From Akkermansiaceae bacterium UBA5689 (GTDB lineage: Bacteria; Verrucomicrobiota; Verrucomicrobiia; Verrucomicrobiales; Akkermansiaceae), in NCBI GenBank assembly GCA_002420305.1, contig DIHT01000066.1, forward strand, positions 1-43,476: a DNA stretch of 43,476 bases, read 5' to 3'. The translations under genes and the position numbers were made by a program. This document shows positions 12,854 to 22,283 of this stretch, piece by piece. Every line of letters begins with the position of its first letter. Within the stretch, counting starts at the first letter, position 1. Under the pieces are notes generated by a model. That model had not been told where the DNA came from. It ran no database searches and saw only the letters and a list, made by a program, of their open reading frames with translations.

Positions 12854-14736
12854 AATCCCCCATTCATTACCGTGGTCTCCTGATCTGCCTGCTCATCGTG
12901 TCCGGCTTCAGCGGGTTGTCAGCGCGGCTTATTTACCTGCAGTGGATTGACCGCGATACGTCTGCGCCCAAGGCGGCTCGGAATCGGACTGCGAAGACAG
13001 TTCTCCCGGGAAAGTTTGGGTATATCGTGGACCGCAATGGAAGAATCATGGCTAGGAATCTTCCGGTTACGAAGATTACCGCTGACAAGATACATCTTCG
13101 TGATCCGGGTGTAGCGGCTCGGGGTGTGGCTTTTGCTGAGCTCGTTGATCAGAAGGAGTGGGTTGAAGCTACGGGTAAAGAGCGTCGACGCCTACTCAAG
13201 AGGAGAGCCCACCAAGTGCGTGAAGAGTTGCCGGAGGGTGAGCTCCTCGATCGTTACGTAAATCATTTCATTCCGATTACAGCTCGCGCCATCGGAGTCA
13301 GCCCGCAGGAGTTAAAAAAGAAGCTCGGCGCTAAGTTGGAGTATGTAACTATCGCGAAGAATCTCCGTGAGGATGAAGCGGATGAAATTGAGGAGACATT
13401 GAGGGATAATTGTATCCACGGATTCCGGTTCGAAAAGGCAGTCAAGAGGTATTACAGCGATGGCAATATGGCCACCCACACCATTGGCTATGTGAATCAT
13501 GAAGGAGTAGGGCAATCAGGGCTCGAACGAGAACTTGGGGCTCACCTTAAAGGGCAAGATGGTTATCAGATTACAAGAAAGGATCAATCGGGTCTGGTGC
13601 TGCTGCCCGGGGGAGGCATTCTTAAGCCGCCACGTTCAGGTTTTGATGCGAGACTTACGCTGGATGTGAATATTCAGAGTTTTGTTGAGGAGGAGCTGAA
13701 CCGGGGCCTCGATGAATTTGACTCCAAGTGCGGAGCGGTGGTCATGATTGAGCCGGGAACAGGAGATGTTCTGGCGATCGCAAGTCGGCCTCATTTCAAT
13801 CTGAACCTGCGGAATAACATGAGTCAATCTGCCATGCACTATGCAGTGCAGGGCGTTTATGAGCCCGGATCCACCCTTAAGGTGATTTCCGCGGCTGCGG
13901 CCCTCGATCTTGGTCTGATGAGTCCACAGACACCGATGTTTTGCCATAACGGGTATATGCGGATACCTGGTGGATACGTGAAGGACTACAAGGGTTTCCA
14001 GAACATCACGCTGGAGGAGGTCCTCGCAAAGTCGAGTAACATCGGAGCTTACAAGATTGGAATGCGGGTAGGGACATCTCGTTACATGGACTATCTGCGC
14101 CGTTTCGGTTTTACCAAACCAACTGAGATTCTCCTCCCTGGTGAGGAGCGTGGTTGGACCGCAGACCCGGAGAACGGAATTAATTTTTCGAGGATCACCT
14201 ATGGCTATGGAGTGGTGGTCACCCCCCTCCAGATTGCCTGCGCATATGCGACCATTGCGAATGGAGGGGTGAGAATGAAGCCTCGCCTTGTTAAAGCCCT
14301 GCTCGCTAATGATGGAACTGTAGTAAAAGAATTTCCCCCGGAGAGGGTGGAGAGGGTGATTTCAGTATCTACCGCTCGGAAGATGTGCCGGGCTTTGGAA
14401 ACAGTCGTGGATCCCCTCGGGAAGGGGAATACTGGTAAGTTAGCCTCCGTCCCGGGGTATCTCGTGGGCGGTAAGACCGGGACAGCGCGTATATACAAGA
14501 ACGGGGCGTATCTTTCTGATCGCTATGCCGTGTCTTTCGCAGGATTCATGCCCCGGGATGACCCGGCATTTGCCTGCGTGGTAGTCATCCATGATCCCCG
14601 CTCGGATAAGATCAAGATCGGAGGAGGTTCGGTAGCCGCCCCGGTATTTCAACGTATCGCGGCTCGCACCGCAGCGTATTTGAATATCGCCCCTACCGAG
14701 GCAGTGGAGGAAACCCTCGCCTCAACTAGAAATTAA
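12850..14736 (+). CDS. ftsI: Septal peptidoglycan transpeptidase FtsI (PBP3)
   Basis: This monofunctional class B penicillin-binding protein cross-links septal peptidoglycan with FtsW. The 628 residues show a short cytoplasmic start, one transmembrane segment (about residues 8-27), the pedestal beginning at GYIVDRNGRIMARN, and the transpeptidase domain with all three active-site motifs: STLK (Ser341, Lys344), SSN (395-397) and KTGT (from Lys542). E. coli FtsI is 588 residues; the extra length is in the pedestal (residues about 85-150) and around the glycine-rich LLPGGGILKPPRSG linker. The GTG start overlaps the ftsL stop. It is followed after 6 bases by murE. Confidence 0.95.
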   Translation: MKSPIHYRGLLICLLIVSGFSGLSARLIYLQWIDRDTSAPKAARNRTAKTVLPGKFGYIVDRNGRIMARNLPVTKITADKIHLRDPGVAARGVAFAELVDQKEWVEATGKERRRLLKRRAHQVREELPEGELLDRYVNHFIPITARAIGVSPQELKKKLGAKLEYVTIAKNLREDEADEIEETLRDNCIHGFRFEKAVKRYYSDGNMATHTIGYVNHEGVGQSGLERELGAHLKGQDGYQITRKDQSGLVLLPGGGILKPPRSGFDARLTLDVNIQSFVEEELNRGLDEFDSKCGAVVMIEPGTGDVLAIASRPHFNLNLRNNMSQSAMHYAVQGVYEPGSTLKVISAAAALDLGLMSPQTPMFCHNGYMRIPGGYVKDYKGFQNITLEEVLAKSSNIGAYKIGMRVGTSRYMDYLRRFGFTKPTEILLPGEERGWTADPENGINFSRITYGYGVVVTPLQIACAYATIANGGVRMKPRLVKALLANDGTVVKEFPPERVERVISVSTARKMCRALETVVDPLGKGNTGKLASVPGYLVGGKTGTARIYKNGAYLSDRYAVSFAGFMPRDDPAFACVVVIHDPRSDKIKIGGGSVAAPVFQRIAARTAAYLNIAPTEAVEETLASTRN

Positions 14737-14742
14737 TTGGCT

Positions 14743-16245
14743 ATGATCCTACGAGAATTGATAGCCATCCTGCCTCGCGCATCTGTTATCGGGTCGTTGG
14801 ATCGTGAGGTATTGGGCTTGCAGGATGATAGCAGGAAAGTGCAGCCGGGAGACCTCTTTATAGCGGTAAAGGGAATCACTTCGGATGGTCATGATTTTGT
14901 CGATGCAGCGATCGAGCGCGGTGCTGCTGGAGTGGTGCTTGAACGTTCAGTCCATGATAGTTTGCCAGAGGGAGTAAGTTCCGTCTTAGTCCCGGATTCG
15001 CGCCATGCGCTGAGTGTCTTGTCGAGTGACTGGAATGGAAACCCCTCTGAGGATCTACGCGTCGTCGGGGTTACGGGGACGAATGGCAAAACGACTACCG
15101 CCTTTCTAGTGCACCGGATCATGAAACATACGATGCACCGGGCAGGCCTTATAGGGACCGTGGTTTCTGATGATGGGCTTACACAGGAGCAAGCCGATTT
15201 TACGACCCCGGGAGCGTTGAGTCTTCAAGGCCTTCTCGCGCGAATTCGTAACAATGGCTGCCCCGGAGTTGCTCTTGAAGTTTCCTCCCAGGGTCTTGAT
15301 CAGAGACGGGCCGACGCGATTGCATTTGATGTCGCCGTTTTTACAAATCTGACTCAGGACCATCTCGATTACCACGGGTCGATGGAAAAATATTTTGGCT
15401 CCAAACGGCGCCTTTTTGAGGGTGCAGTAGAAACTGCGACAGAGAAAAAGCCGGTAGCGGTCATCAATGGAGATGATCCTTACGGAGAAGCTCTCATTAG
15501 AGAATTCAGAGAGAAAATGACTGTGCTCTCTTACGGTTTTGCCGTTGAGTCTGATTTCCGCGCGGGGAATGTAAAGCAGACCGCTCAGGAGACGCAGTTC
15601 CAGCTTTTTGCGAAGGGCAAATCATACCTTGTCAGACTGCCTCTCATTGGGCGTTTCAATGTCTATAATGCGCTCGGTGCACTTGCTTCCGCGGTGGCTT
15701 TGAAGATTCCCCTTCGGGAGGGGATTTCGGCTCTAGCCAATGCTCCTCAGGTTCCGGGGAGAATGGAATGTGTCGGCTCGATGGACGGCGCTACCGTTTT
15801 TGTAGATTATGCCCATACGCCAGACGCGCTTCAGAATGTCTGCCGATCCTTGCGTGGCCTTGACCCGAGGAGGTTGATAACGGTTTTTGGGTGTGGGGGA
15901 GATCGTGACAGGGAAAAACGACCTTTGATGGGTGCAGTGGCATCGCGTCATAGCGACTATTGCGTCGTGACGTCCGATAACCCGCGTTCGGAAGACCCAG
16001 AGAGCATTATCGGCAATATCGAAGAGGGAATGTCGGGCGCTATTTACGAGCGGATCGTTGATCGAGGAGAGGCAATTCGTGCTGCAATACAGGAAGCGCG
16101 AGGGGGAGATATTGTATTGATCGCAGGAAAAGGGCATGAGGATTATCAGGAGTTTGATGGTAGCCGGGTGCTCTTTGATGATCGGAAAGAGGCTCGTACT
16201 GCAATGGATGCACGCCGTAAGGCGAGGGGGGAGGATCGTGTATGA
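14743..16245 (+). CDS. murE: UDP-MurNAc-tripeptide ligase MurE
   Basis: It adds the third stem-peptide residue to UDP-MurNAc-L-Ala-D-Glu using ATP. Of 500 residues, the N-terminal domain includes LQDDSRKVQPGDLFIAVKG, the ATP loop is VTGTNGKTTTAF (about residue 110), and the C-terminal domain carries DNPR at 412-415, the motif that selects meso-diaminopimelate. This predicts the usual Gram-negative A1-gamma peptidoglycan. The central ALEVSSQGLDQRR and LTQDHLDYHGSMEKYF (with the lysine-carbamylation region nearby) are also standard. I use the ATG at 14743; a TTG two codons upstream also fits. It overlaps murF by ATGA. Confidence 0.96.
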   Translation: MILRELIAILPRASVIGSLDREVLGLQDDSRKVQPGDLFIAVKGITSDGHDFVDAAIERGAAGVVLERSVHDSLPEGVSSVLVPDSRHALSVLSSDWNGNPSEDLRVVGVTGTNGKTTTAFLVHRIMKHTMHRAGLIGTVVSDDGLTQEQADFTTPGALSLQGLLARIRNNGCPGVALEVSSQGLDQRRADAIAFDVAVFTNLTQDHLDYHGSMEKYFGSKRRLFEGAVETATEKKPVAVINGDDPYGEALIREFREKMTVLSYGFAVESDFRAGNVKQTAQETQFQLFAKGKSYLVRLPLIGRFNVYNALGALASAVALKIPLREGISALANAPQVPGRMECVGSMDGATVFVDYAHTPDALQNVCRSLRGLDPRRLITVFGCGGDRDREKRPLMGAVASRHSDYCVVTSDNPRSEDPESIIGNIEEGMSGAIYERIVDRGEAIRAAIQEARGGDIVLIAGKGHEDYQEFDGSRVLFDDRKEARTAMDARRKARGEDRV

Positions 16246-17633
16246 ATAGCTACTCTGTCAGAACGTTGTCTGAAGCGATGGGGGGTGATCTTGTCGCGGG
16301 GTGCGATGATCTCATGGTTGAGTCAGGAGTCTCAACTGATACGCGCACTCTCACGCCTGGAGCCCTCTATTTTGCTCTCAGTGGTGATAATTTCGACGGG
16401 CATCAATTCCTCGAGGAGGCGGTGAGCAAAAGGGCGGCAGGATTAGTTGTGAGTAGCAGTAATCCGGATCTTCTTGAAGCTGGGAAGGTTCCGTTGATCA
16501 AGGTCGAGGATACTCTTATCGCGCTGCAGAAGCTGGCTAAGTGGTATCGTAGGCAGTTAGAGGTAATTGTCATTGGGATTACCGGTTCTAATGGCAAGAC
16601 AAGCACGAAAGATTTTTGCGCCTCGGTTGTCGGTCAAAGCTATGCAGTTCATGCTACCCGGGGTAATTTGAACAACCACATTGGGTTGCCGCTGACTCTG
16701 CTGGAGGCTGATGATGAGGATGAAGTCCTCGTGCTTGAGATGGGGATGAACCACCCGGGAGAAATTGCGCCATTGTGTGAAATCGCGCAGCCTCAGATCG
16801 GAATCATTACGAATGTTGGGCATGCGCATATCGAGTTCTTGGGTAGCAGGGAGGCCATTGCGGAGGAGAAAGGGGCCTTGGGTAGAGCTCTTCCGGAAGT
16901 GGGCACGCTGCTTCTTACCGTGGGGTGCGAGTTCGCAGAGTATTTCGCCTCCCGGACTCCAGCCAGAGCTATAGCGGTAGGAAATGGTCGAGGAGTGATC
17001 AGGGCCGAATCGCTGAGCAGTAGCGAAGCAGGATCTTCCTTCAGTCTTGTGATTGATGAGGAGAGTAGCTCCGAGGTTCAGTTGAAGGTCGCGGGCAGGC
17101 ATATGGTAAACAATGCCTTGCTGGCAGCTGGGGCGGGCTGGGCTCTCGGGTTGTCAGCTGCGGAAATTTCTCGTGGTCTACAAGGTGCACAGCTGACGGG
17201 CGGCAGACTTCGGCGCTTCGAGAGAAAAGGAATATCCATCTTTGATGACACTTATAACGCAAACCCTGATTCCGTAAGAGCGGCTATTGGGGTAGTAGCC
17301 GATCTTCCAACCCTGAATGGGAGTAGCCGGACGGTTGTTCTGGGAATGATGGGAGAGTTGGGTCGTTTTTCCGAGGAGATGCACCTTCAGATCGGGGAGC
17401 ATGCTGCCAGGAATCAGCTGCAAGTAATAAGTGTGGGGATCGATGCAGCTCGGATCGCGGAAGGAGCGAAGCGGGTAGGTGGATCAGTGGTGGAGCATTT
17501 CGACAGGTATGAGGATGCCGTTAAGTGGTTAAAGGGAGCTCTGCGGGCTGGCGATACGGTGCTCTTCAAGGGAAGCCGTAAGGCTGCCGTCGAGCAAGTG
17601 ATGAACGAAGTCTTTCCCCCAACGACAAACTGA
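16242..17633 (+). CDS. murF: UDP-MurNAc-tripeptide:D-Ala-D-Ala ligase MurF
   Basis: It joins D-Ala-D-Ala, supplied by Ddl (encoded about 9 kb downstream), to UDP-MurNAc-tripeptide to finish the soluble precursor. The 463 residues match the family length (E. coli 452). The N-terminal domain has VSTDTRTLTPGALYFALSGDNFDGH, the ATP loop is IGITGSNGKTSTKDF, and ATRGNLNNHIGLPLTLLEAD with VLEMGMNHPGEI is a MurF hallmark. The C-terminal domain has IFDDTYNANPDSVRAAI and VLGMMGELG. It starts in an ATGA overlap with murE and its stop shares one base with the mraY start (TGATG). Confidence 0.96.
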   Translation: MNSYSVRTLSEAMGGDLVAGCDDLMVESGVSTDTRTLTPGALYFALSGDNFDGHQFLEEAVSKRAAGLVVSSSNPDLLEAGKVPLIKVEDTLIALQKLAKWYRRQLEVIVIGITGSNGKTSTKDFCASVVGQSYAVHATRGNLNNHIGLPLTLLEADDEDEVLVLEMGMNHPGEIAPLCEIAQPQIGIITNVGHAHIEFLGSREAIAEEKGALGRALPEVGTLLLTVGCEFAEYFASRTPARAIAVGNGRGVIRAESLSSSEAGSSFSLVIDEESSSEVQLKVAGRHMVNNALLAAGAGWALGLSAAEISRGLQGAQLTGGRLRRFERKGISIFDDTYNANPDSVRAAIGVVADLPTLNGSSRTVVLGMMGELGRFSEEMHLQIGEHAARNQLQVISVGIDAARIAEGAKRVGGSVVEHFDRYEDAVKWLKGALRAGDTVLFKGSRKAAVEQVMNEVFPPTTN

Positions 17634-18880
17634 TGCTCTACTGGATTTACGAACAATGGGAGCAGGCGCGCATTTCTGGTGCGGACTGGGCAGACGCCTT
17701 TAGCTTTCTGAATATTCTTCAGTATATCACAGTAAGAGCGGGCCTAGCCACTCTGCTGTCCTTCGTTCTGATCTATTTCTTTGGCCCCTCAGTGATCCGA
17801 AAGCTAATTTCACTTAAGGTGGGGCAGCCAATTCGGAGCGCAGAGGAGGTTCACAAGTTAGCAGAGCTACATGGGGACAAGGCGGGGACGCCCACAATGG
17901 GAGGAATTCTGATCATTGGGGCAGTGCTGACCTCGGTAGTTCTCTGCGGGCGAGCCCTCAACCCGTTTGTGGCGGTTACCTGTTGCGTCATGCTTGCGCT
18001 TGGGTTGTTGGGTTTCATCGATGATTATAACAAGGTAGTCCGGAAAAATTCGGCGGGGATAAGTCCGCGTCAGAAGCTTTTCTGGCAGCTTCTTATCGGG
18101 CTTCTGGCAGCTTGTTTTCTTTTGTTCAAGCCGGAGGTGTCCGGGATTGGGCTTACTGATAGTCAGATTCTTGAGCAACGACAGGGATTCCTGCTTGAGG
18201 TGTCTGATGGCGGAAGCCCTGACGCAGGGTTGGAGGCCGGGGACCCTGAAGTAGAGCCCTTCCGGTTCAGTGAAGTCGGCTTTCCTCTTGTTAGAAACCC
18301 ATTGATCAACCTGTCGTGGTTCGCGATTCCATTTTTTATGCTGATCATTACGGGTTGCTCCAACGCGGTGAACCTGACAGATGGCCTAGATGGTCTTGCG
18401 ACTGGGTGCACGGTGACGGTTTCTCTAGCGTATGCGGTGGTAGCTTACCTAGCAGGTCGTATGGTGGGACTGGAGTATCTGCATATTCCATTTCATCCGC
18501 TTCTTGGAGAGCTCAGTATTGTTTTGATGGCACTGGTGGGTTCCGGAATGGGCTTTCTCTGGTGGAATTGTCATCCAGCTAAGGTGTTCATGGGCGATAC
18601 AGGTTCTTTGGCGATTGGTGGAGCCCTGGGAACAGCGGCGATATGTACTAAACAAGAATTATTACTCGTGGTGATTGGGGGGGTGTTCGTTGCTGAGGCT
18701 CTTTCGGTGATCCTTCAGGTTGGGAGTTTCAAGCTCCGGGGTAAACGCATCTTCGCAATGGCTCCGATCCATCATCACTTCGAATTGCGGGGGTGGCACG
18801 AAAGTCAGGTGATCATTCGCTTCTGGATCGTATCCATCTTACTCGCGATGGCTGGACTAGGACTCCTTAAAGTTCTCTGA
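17633..18880 (+). CDS. mraY: Phospho-MurNAc-pentapeptide transferase MraY
   Basis: This integral membrane enzyme transfers phospho-MurNAc-pentapeptide to undecaprenyl phosphate, making lipid I. Catalytic landmarks are GTPTMGGILI, LGFIDDYNKVVRKNSAG with the Asp pair, NAVNLTDGLDGLATG, and FMGDTGSLAIGG, followed by the MAPIHHHFELRGW histidine cluster. About ten transmembrane segments are visible. At 415 residues it is about 55 longer than E. coli MraY (360). The extra part is a roughly 45-residue acidic, Gly/Pro-rich loop (SDGGSPDAGLEAGDPEVEP) between the fourth and fifth helices, on the periplasmic side in the standard topology. The start is coupled to the murF stop. Confidence 0.96.
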   Translation: MLYWIYEQWEQARISGADWADAFSFLNILQYITVRAGLATLLSFVLIYFFGPSVIRKLISLKVGQPIRSAEEVHKLAELHGDKAGTPTMGGILIIGAVLTSVVLCGRALNPFVAVTCCVMLALGLLGFIDDYNKVVRKNSAGISPRQKLFWQLLIGLLAACFLLFKPEVSGIGLTDSQILEQRQGFLLEVSDGGSPDAGLEAGDPEVEPFRFSEVGFPLVRNPLINLSWFAIPFFMLIITGCSNAVNLTDGLDGLATGCTVTVSLAYAVVAYLAGRMVGLEYLHIPFHPLLGELSIVLMALVGSGMGFLWWNCHPAKVFMGDTGSLAIGGALGTAAICTKQELLLVVIGGVFVAEALSVILQVGSFKLRGKRIFAMAPIHHHFELRGWHESQVIIRFWIVSILLAMAGLGLLKVL

Positions 18881-18883
18881 AGA

Positions 18884-20191
18884 ATGAATCTCACAGGAAA
18901 AAGAGTTGCAGTTTTGGGAGCAGGCCGAAGTGGGCGGGCGGCAGCCGATCTAGCCCTGCACCACGGGGGAGATGTTGTTGTATATGATGCTGGCCCTGAG
19001 GAGGTTTTCGATGGGTTGAGGAGTGTAGTTCGATGCCATCCACTGGCCACTGAGGAAACAGGGAAGGCCTGCATTGCTGATATCGTGGTTATCAGTCCGG
19101 GAATTGAGACAGGGGGAGAATTCGCCAGTTCGTTTGCCAAGGGTGCAGGAGAGTTTATCGGAGAAACTGAATTTGCATCTCGTTATTTTGACGGGCTGGT
19201 TATTGGGATTACTGGAACCAATGGAAAAACCACCACCACCGAGCTGGTTCAGAGAATGATGGAGGCGGGGGGGAAGAGCTGTGAGGCCTGCGGCAATTAC
19301 GGGCGCCCGTTATCAGATGTCGTTATTGAGGCAAATCCTCCTGAGGCGGTCTCTCTTGAGTTGTCATCATTTCAACTTGAGACCATCAGGACATTCAGAC
19401 CTGATGTTGCAGTCTGGTTGAATTTTTCTCCAGACCACATGGATCGCTACCGAACTGTGGATGAATATCGTGAAGCAAAGCTGCGAATCTTTAAGAATCA
19501 ACGTGAAGATGATGCTGCTGTAGTTCGCTTTGGAGAAGAAGTCGGAAAGATCAGCGCCTCCCGTATCAGTTTTTCAGCGACGGAGTCGGATGCTGATTAT
19601 GCTCTCAGTGGGTCTGAAATTCTCTGTCAGGGGGCGAAGGTCCTTGACCTCGGGGAAACGCGGTTACGCGGTCTGCATAATGCAGAAAATGTGATGGCGG
19701 CCCTTGCTGCAGTTGAGGCGGTCAATATTATGCCCGAAGCCGCATTAGGGGGGCTTGAGGAGTATGCTCCTCCTCTTCATCGTTGCGAACTAGTCAGAAC
19801 CCTTGATGGAGTTGAGTATATTAATGATTCAAAGGCAACTAATCTGCATGCTCTCGAGGCTGCGCTCCGGTCTCAGTCTCGCCCTACGGTTCTGATTGCG
19901 GGTGGAAAAGAGAAAGAGCTGGATTACACTCCACTTCTCCCCGCTCTGGAGGGGAGAGTGAGCCGAATAGTGGTATTCGGTGAGATTCGAAGTCGCTTAG
20001 TCGATACCTTTTCCCCAGCGGTCCGAACTGTGAACGCGGAGTCGCTGAAAGAGGCGGTTCAGTATGCGCGAGAGGCCTCTGAGCCGGGAGGAACAGTCCT
20101 CTTTTCTCCGGGCACTTCCTCCTTCGACATGTTTTCAGGCTACGAAGAGCGAGGTGATGCTTACCGAAAAATAGTCCATGCCCTGAAGTAG
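18884..20191 (+). CDS. murD: UDP-MurNAc-L-Ala:D-Glu ligase MurD
   Basis: It adds D-glutamate to UDP-MurNAc-L-Ala. The 435 residues (E. coli 438) include an N-terminal nucleotide-sugar domain (GKRVAVLGAGRSGRAAADLAL), the ATP loop VIGITGTNGKTTTELV, SLELSSFQLETI and LNFSPDHMDRYRTVDEY in the central domain, and the C-terminal INDSKATNLHALEAAL and FSPGTSSFDMFSGYEERG, both characteristic of MurD. The gene starts 3 bases after the mraY stop, so it is read from the same transcript. It is followed by the LysM-protein gene after 31 bases. Confidence 0.96.
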   Translation: MNLTGKRVAVLGAGRSGRAAADLALHHGGDVVVYDAGPEEVFDGLRSVVRCHPLATEETGKACIADIVVISPGIETGGEFASSFAKGAGEFIGETEFASRYFDGLVIGITGTNGKTTTTELVQRMMEAGGKSCEACGNYGRPLSDVVIEANPPEAVSLELSSFQLETIRTFRPDVAVWLNFSPDHMDRYRTVDEYREAKLRIFKNQREDDAAVVRFGEEVGKISASRISFSATESDADYALSGSEILCQGAKVLDLGETRLRGLHNAENVMAALAAVEAVNIMPEAALGGLEEYAPPLHRCELVRTLDGVEYINDSKATNLHALEAALRSQSRPTVLIAGGKEKELDYTPLLPALEGRVSRIVVFGEIRSRLVDTFSPAVRTVNAESLKEAVQYAREASEPGGTVLFSPGTSSFDMFSGYEERGDAYRKIVHALK

Positions 20192-20222
20192 GGGCGCAGT
20201 TCATCTGACAACAAACACCCAC

Positions 20223-21050
20223 ATGAAAAAACAATCGTTACAGAAAAAAAGAATCGCTGCAGGGGAGGGAGGACTCTTCGTTTTTCATTCGAAGGTTTCT
20301 CGCCGAAAAAGACAAAGGGTCGCGGCCAGCGCGGACCTGGCCTCGGAGGTGCCCAATCTCGGTGTCGCACGAGCACTCTTTGTGATTCTTATTCTTCATG
20401 TCGCAGCTATTGCGGCGATTTTTATTCATAACCGAGTTACAGCTGATGATGTGGTAGCCGCTCCTGAGGAGTCCAAGGAGGAGGCGGTATCTACCGCTTC
20501 GACTGTCGCGAATTCACAAGAGGCGGCAAAGGGTGGTGAGACATTTTACTTTGTCTCGACAGGAGATACCTATGATCGGATTGCTCGACTCAAGAGCGTA
20601 GACGTACAGGAATTGAGGGATCTGAATGGGAGTAAGGGGCTCGATCCAGGTGCAATTCTCCGAATTCCGGTGAGCAGAAAGGTTGATGCTGAACCCCTAC
20701 CGGCTGATGGTTCTGACTCGAGCCCTTCTTCGGCTACGAGAATCGTGAGCTCTTCTAACGGGAAGGGCGCATTAGGGGAGTCAGGCGTCGAGGAGGAAAA
20801 AGTGATGATCACTCTGCCGGTTCGACAGGATGTGGGCGTACGTTCCGGTCCAGCGGTCTCCGTGCCCCGTGCCATCCCTGTGCCTGAAGATAATGCTCCC
20901 TTCAGGACATATGCGGTGAAAAGTGGGGATACAGCATGGAAGATTGCGAAGCTTTTCAAGATCCCGGTTCAGAGCCTCCTCGAGACCAATAACATCGAAG
21001 ATGCCCGGAAGCTTCAGGTGAATATGAAGCTAAGGATTCCGGGTCGTTAG
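20223..21050 (+). CDS. Membrane-anchored protein with two LysM domains
   Basis: This 275-residue protein has a basic cytoplasmic N-terminus (about 45 residues, many Lys/Arg), one transmembrane segment (about 50-68), then two LysM peptidoglycan-binding domains: FYFVSTGDTYDRIARLKSVD (about 110-155) and RTYAVKSGDTAWKIAKLFKI to the C-terminus (LQVNMKLRIPGR). A Ser-rich, probably disordered linker separates them. LysM binds GlcNAc-containing glycan, so it likely tethers the cytoplasmic membrane to peptidoglycan. Its place between murD and ftsW, inside an otherwise canonical division operon, suggests a role in septation, perhaps at the site where FtsW works. No hydrolase domain is attached. Confidence 0.85.
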   Translation: MKKQSLQKKRIAAGEGGLFVFHSKVSRRKRQRVAASADLASEVPNLGVARALFVILILHVAAIAAIFIHNRVTADDVVAAPEESKEEAVSTASTVANSQEAAKGGETFYFVSTGDTYDRIARLKSVDVQELRDLNGSKGLDPGAILRIPVSRKVDAEPLPADGSDSSPSSATRIVSSSNGKGALGESGVEEEKVMITLPVRQDVGVRSGPAVSVPRAIPVPEDNAPFRTYAVKSGDTAWKIAKLFKIPVQSLLETNNIEDARKLQVNMKLRIPGR

Positions 21051-21075
21051 CGGTAGGATCTGCCAAGTTCATTTT

Positions 21076-22227
21076 ATGGGTCGTCGTGCCGCCATAATTC
21101 TCTGTATTTCCGTAGTCACTCTGGTGGCTCTCGGACTCGTGATGTTGGCAAGCACCAGCGCATGGGTTCACGGAGTCGATGAGGATCCCTACCTTCTCGT
21201 AAAGCGGCAGGGCATTTTTGCGGGAGTTGGTCTGGTGATGGCTCTCATGGCCGGATGTCTTGATTACAGGATTCTCCGGAGGATATGGATGCCATTGCTT
21301 GCTCTCGGATGTGCGTTACTGGCGCTGTGTTATATTCCGGGCGTCCAAGTCGTGGTAAAGGGAGAGGCTCGCTGGATCTGGGCGCCTGTGATTGGGCGCT
21401 TTCAACCCTCTGAGGTTGCCAAGCTCCTCGTCATAGTAGCCCTTGCAGCATGGTTCGCCCAGTATCGGGCAGAGGCTAAATCATTGGTGAAAGGTTTTCT
21501 CATGCCGGGGCTCGTCCTTGGGATTCCGGTAGCGCTCATTTTCTTCGAAAAGGATATGGGAACAGCAGTTGCGCTTGGCGGTGCGGGTTTTCTCGTCATG
21601 TTTGCTGCGGGGACGCGCATGTCGTTGCTTTGCCTTGTTACCGTGGCTGGAATCGTCGGATTATACACTGCGGTTGAGAGTGATCCTTACCGAAGGATGA
21701 AGTTTGAAGCGCTTCTGAATCTTGATGATCCAGATGTCCAGCGAAAGGCCGGCTACCAGCAGTACCGGTCTAAGTTAGCCTTAGCCTCTGGAGGTCTTTT
21801 GGGAGCCGGACTTGGTAACGGTGCTGAAAAGCATGGCTATCTTCCGGAGGCTCATACCGATTTCATCTTTCCTGTAGCGGGGGAAGAGCTCGGGCTCCTT
21901 TGCACTCTTGGGGTCGTGTTTTGTTTTGTCCTTATCAGCACTTGTGGGATATCGATTGCTTTGCATGCGCCCGATCTGTTCGGGAGGCTCCTTGGGATTG
22001 GACTTACGGTAGTAGTGACCATTCCCGCATTAATGAATATAGGAGTTGCTACCAGTGTCCTGCCCAACACCGGTCTCCCATTGCCTTTTGTCAGCTATGG
22101 CGGGACGAATCTGGTTTTCACCCTGATTGCGATAGGCCTCCTTATCAGTTTGCATCGGCGCTCTGATCACATCAGTCGGAAGGAGTTGCCGGTGATAAGG
22201 GAAAGGCAGCTGGCCTTGAAAATATAG
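21076..22227 (+). CDS. ftsW: Septal peptidoglycan glycosyltransferase FtsW (SEDS)
   Basis: This SEDS-family polytopic membrane enzyme polymerises lipid II at the septum together with FtsI. The 383 residues hold about ten transmembrane segments. Family motifs are GEARWIWAPVIGRFQPSEVAKL, FFEKDMGTAV, and the extracellular loop SGGLLGAGLGNGAEKHGYLP followed by EAHTDFIFPVAGEELG, which contains the conserved Asp needed for glycosyl transfer, then PNTGLPLPFVSYGGTNL. It has a short cytoplasmic N-terminus, unlike E. coli FtsW (414). It lies 25 bases after the LysM gene and 56 before murG. Confidence 0.95.
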   Translation: MGRRAAIILCISVVTLVALGLVMLASTSAWVHGVDEDPYLLVKRQGIFAGVGLVMALMAGCLDYRILRRIWMPLLALGCALLALCYIPGVQVVVKGEARWIWAPVIGRFQPSEVAKLLVIVALAAWFAQYRAEAKSLVKGFLMPGLVLGIPVALIFFEKDMGTAVALGGAGFLVMFAAGTRMSLLCLVTVAGIVGLYTAVESDPYRRMKFEALLNLDDPDVQRKAGYQQYRSKLALASGGLLGAGLGNGAEKHGYLPEAHTDFIFPVAGEELGLLCTLGVVFCFVLISTCGISIALHAPDLFGRLLGIGLTVVVTIPALMNIGVATSVLPNTGLPLPFVSYGGTNLVFTLIAIGLLISLHRRSDHISRKELPVIRERQLALKI

Positions 22228-22283
22228 CGTATAAAAGGCTGGCTTTTTCTCTCGCGTCTTATGGGGTCCAAGGAGTAAACGCT

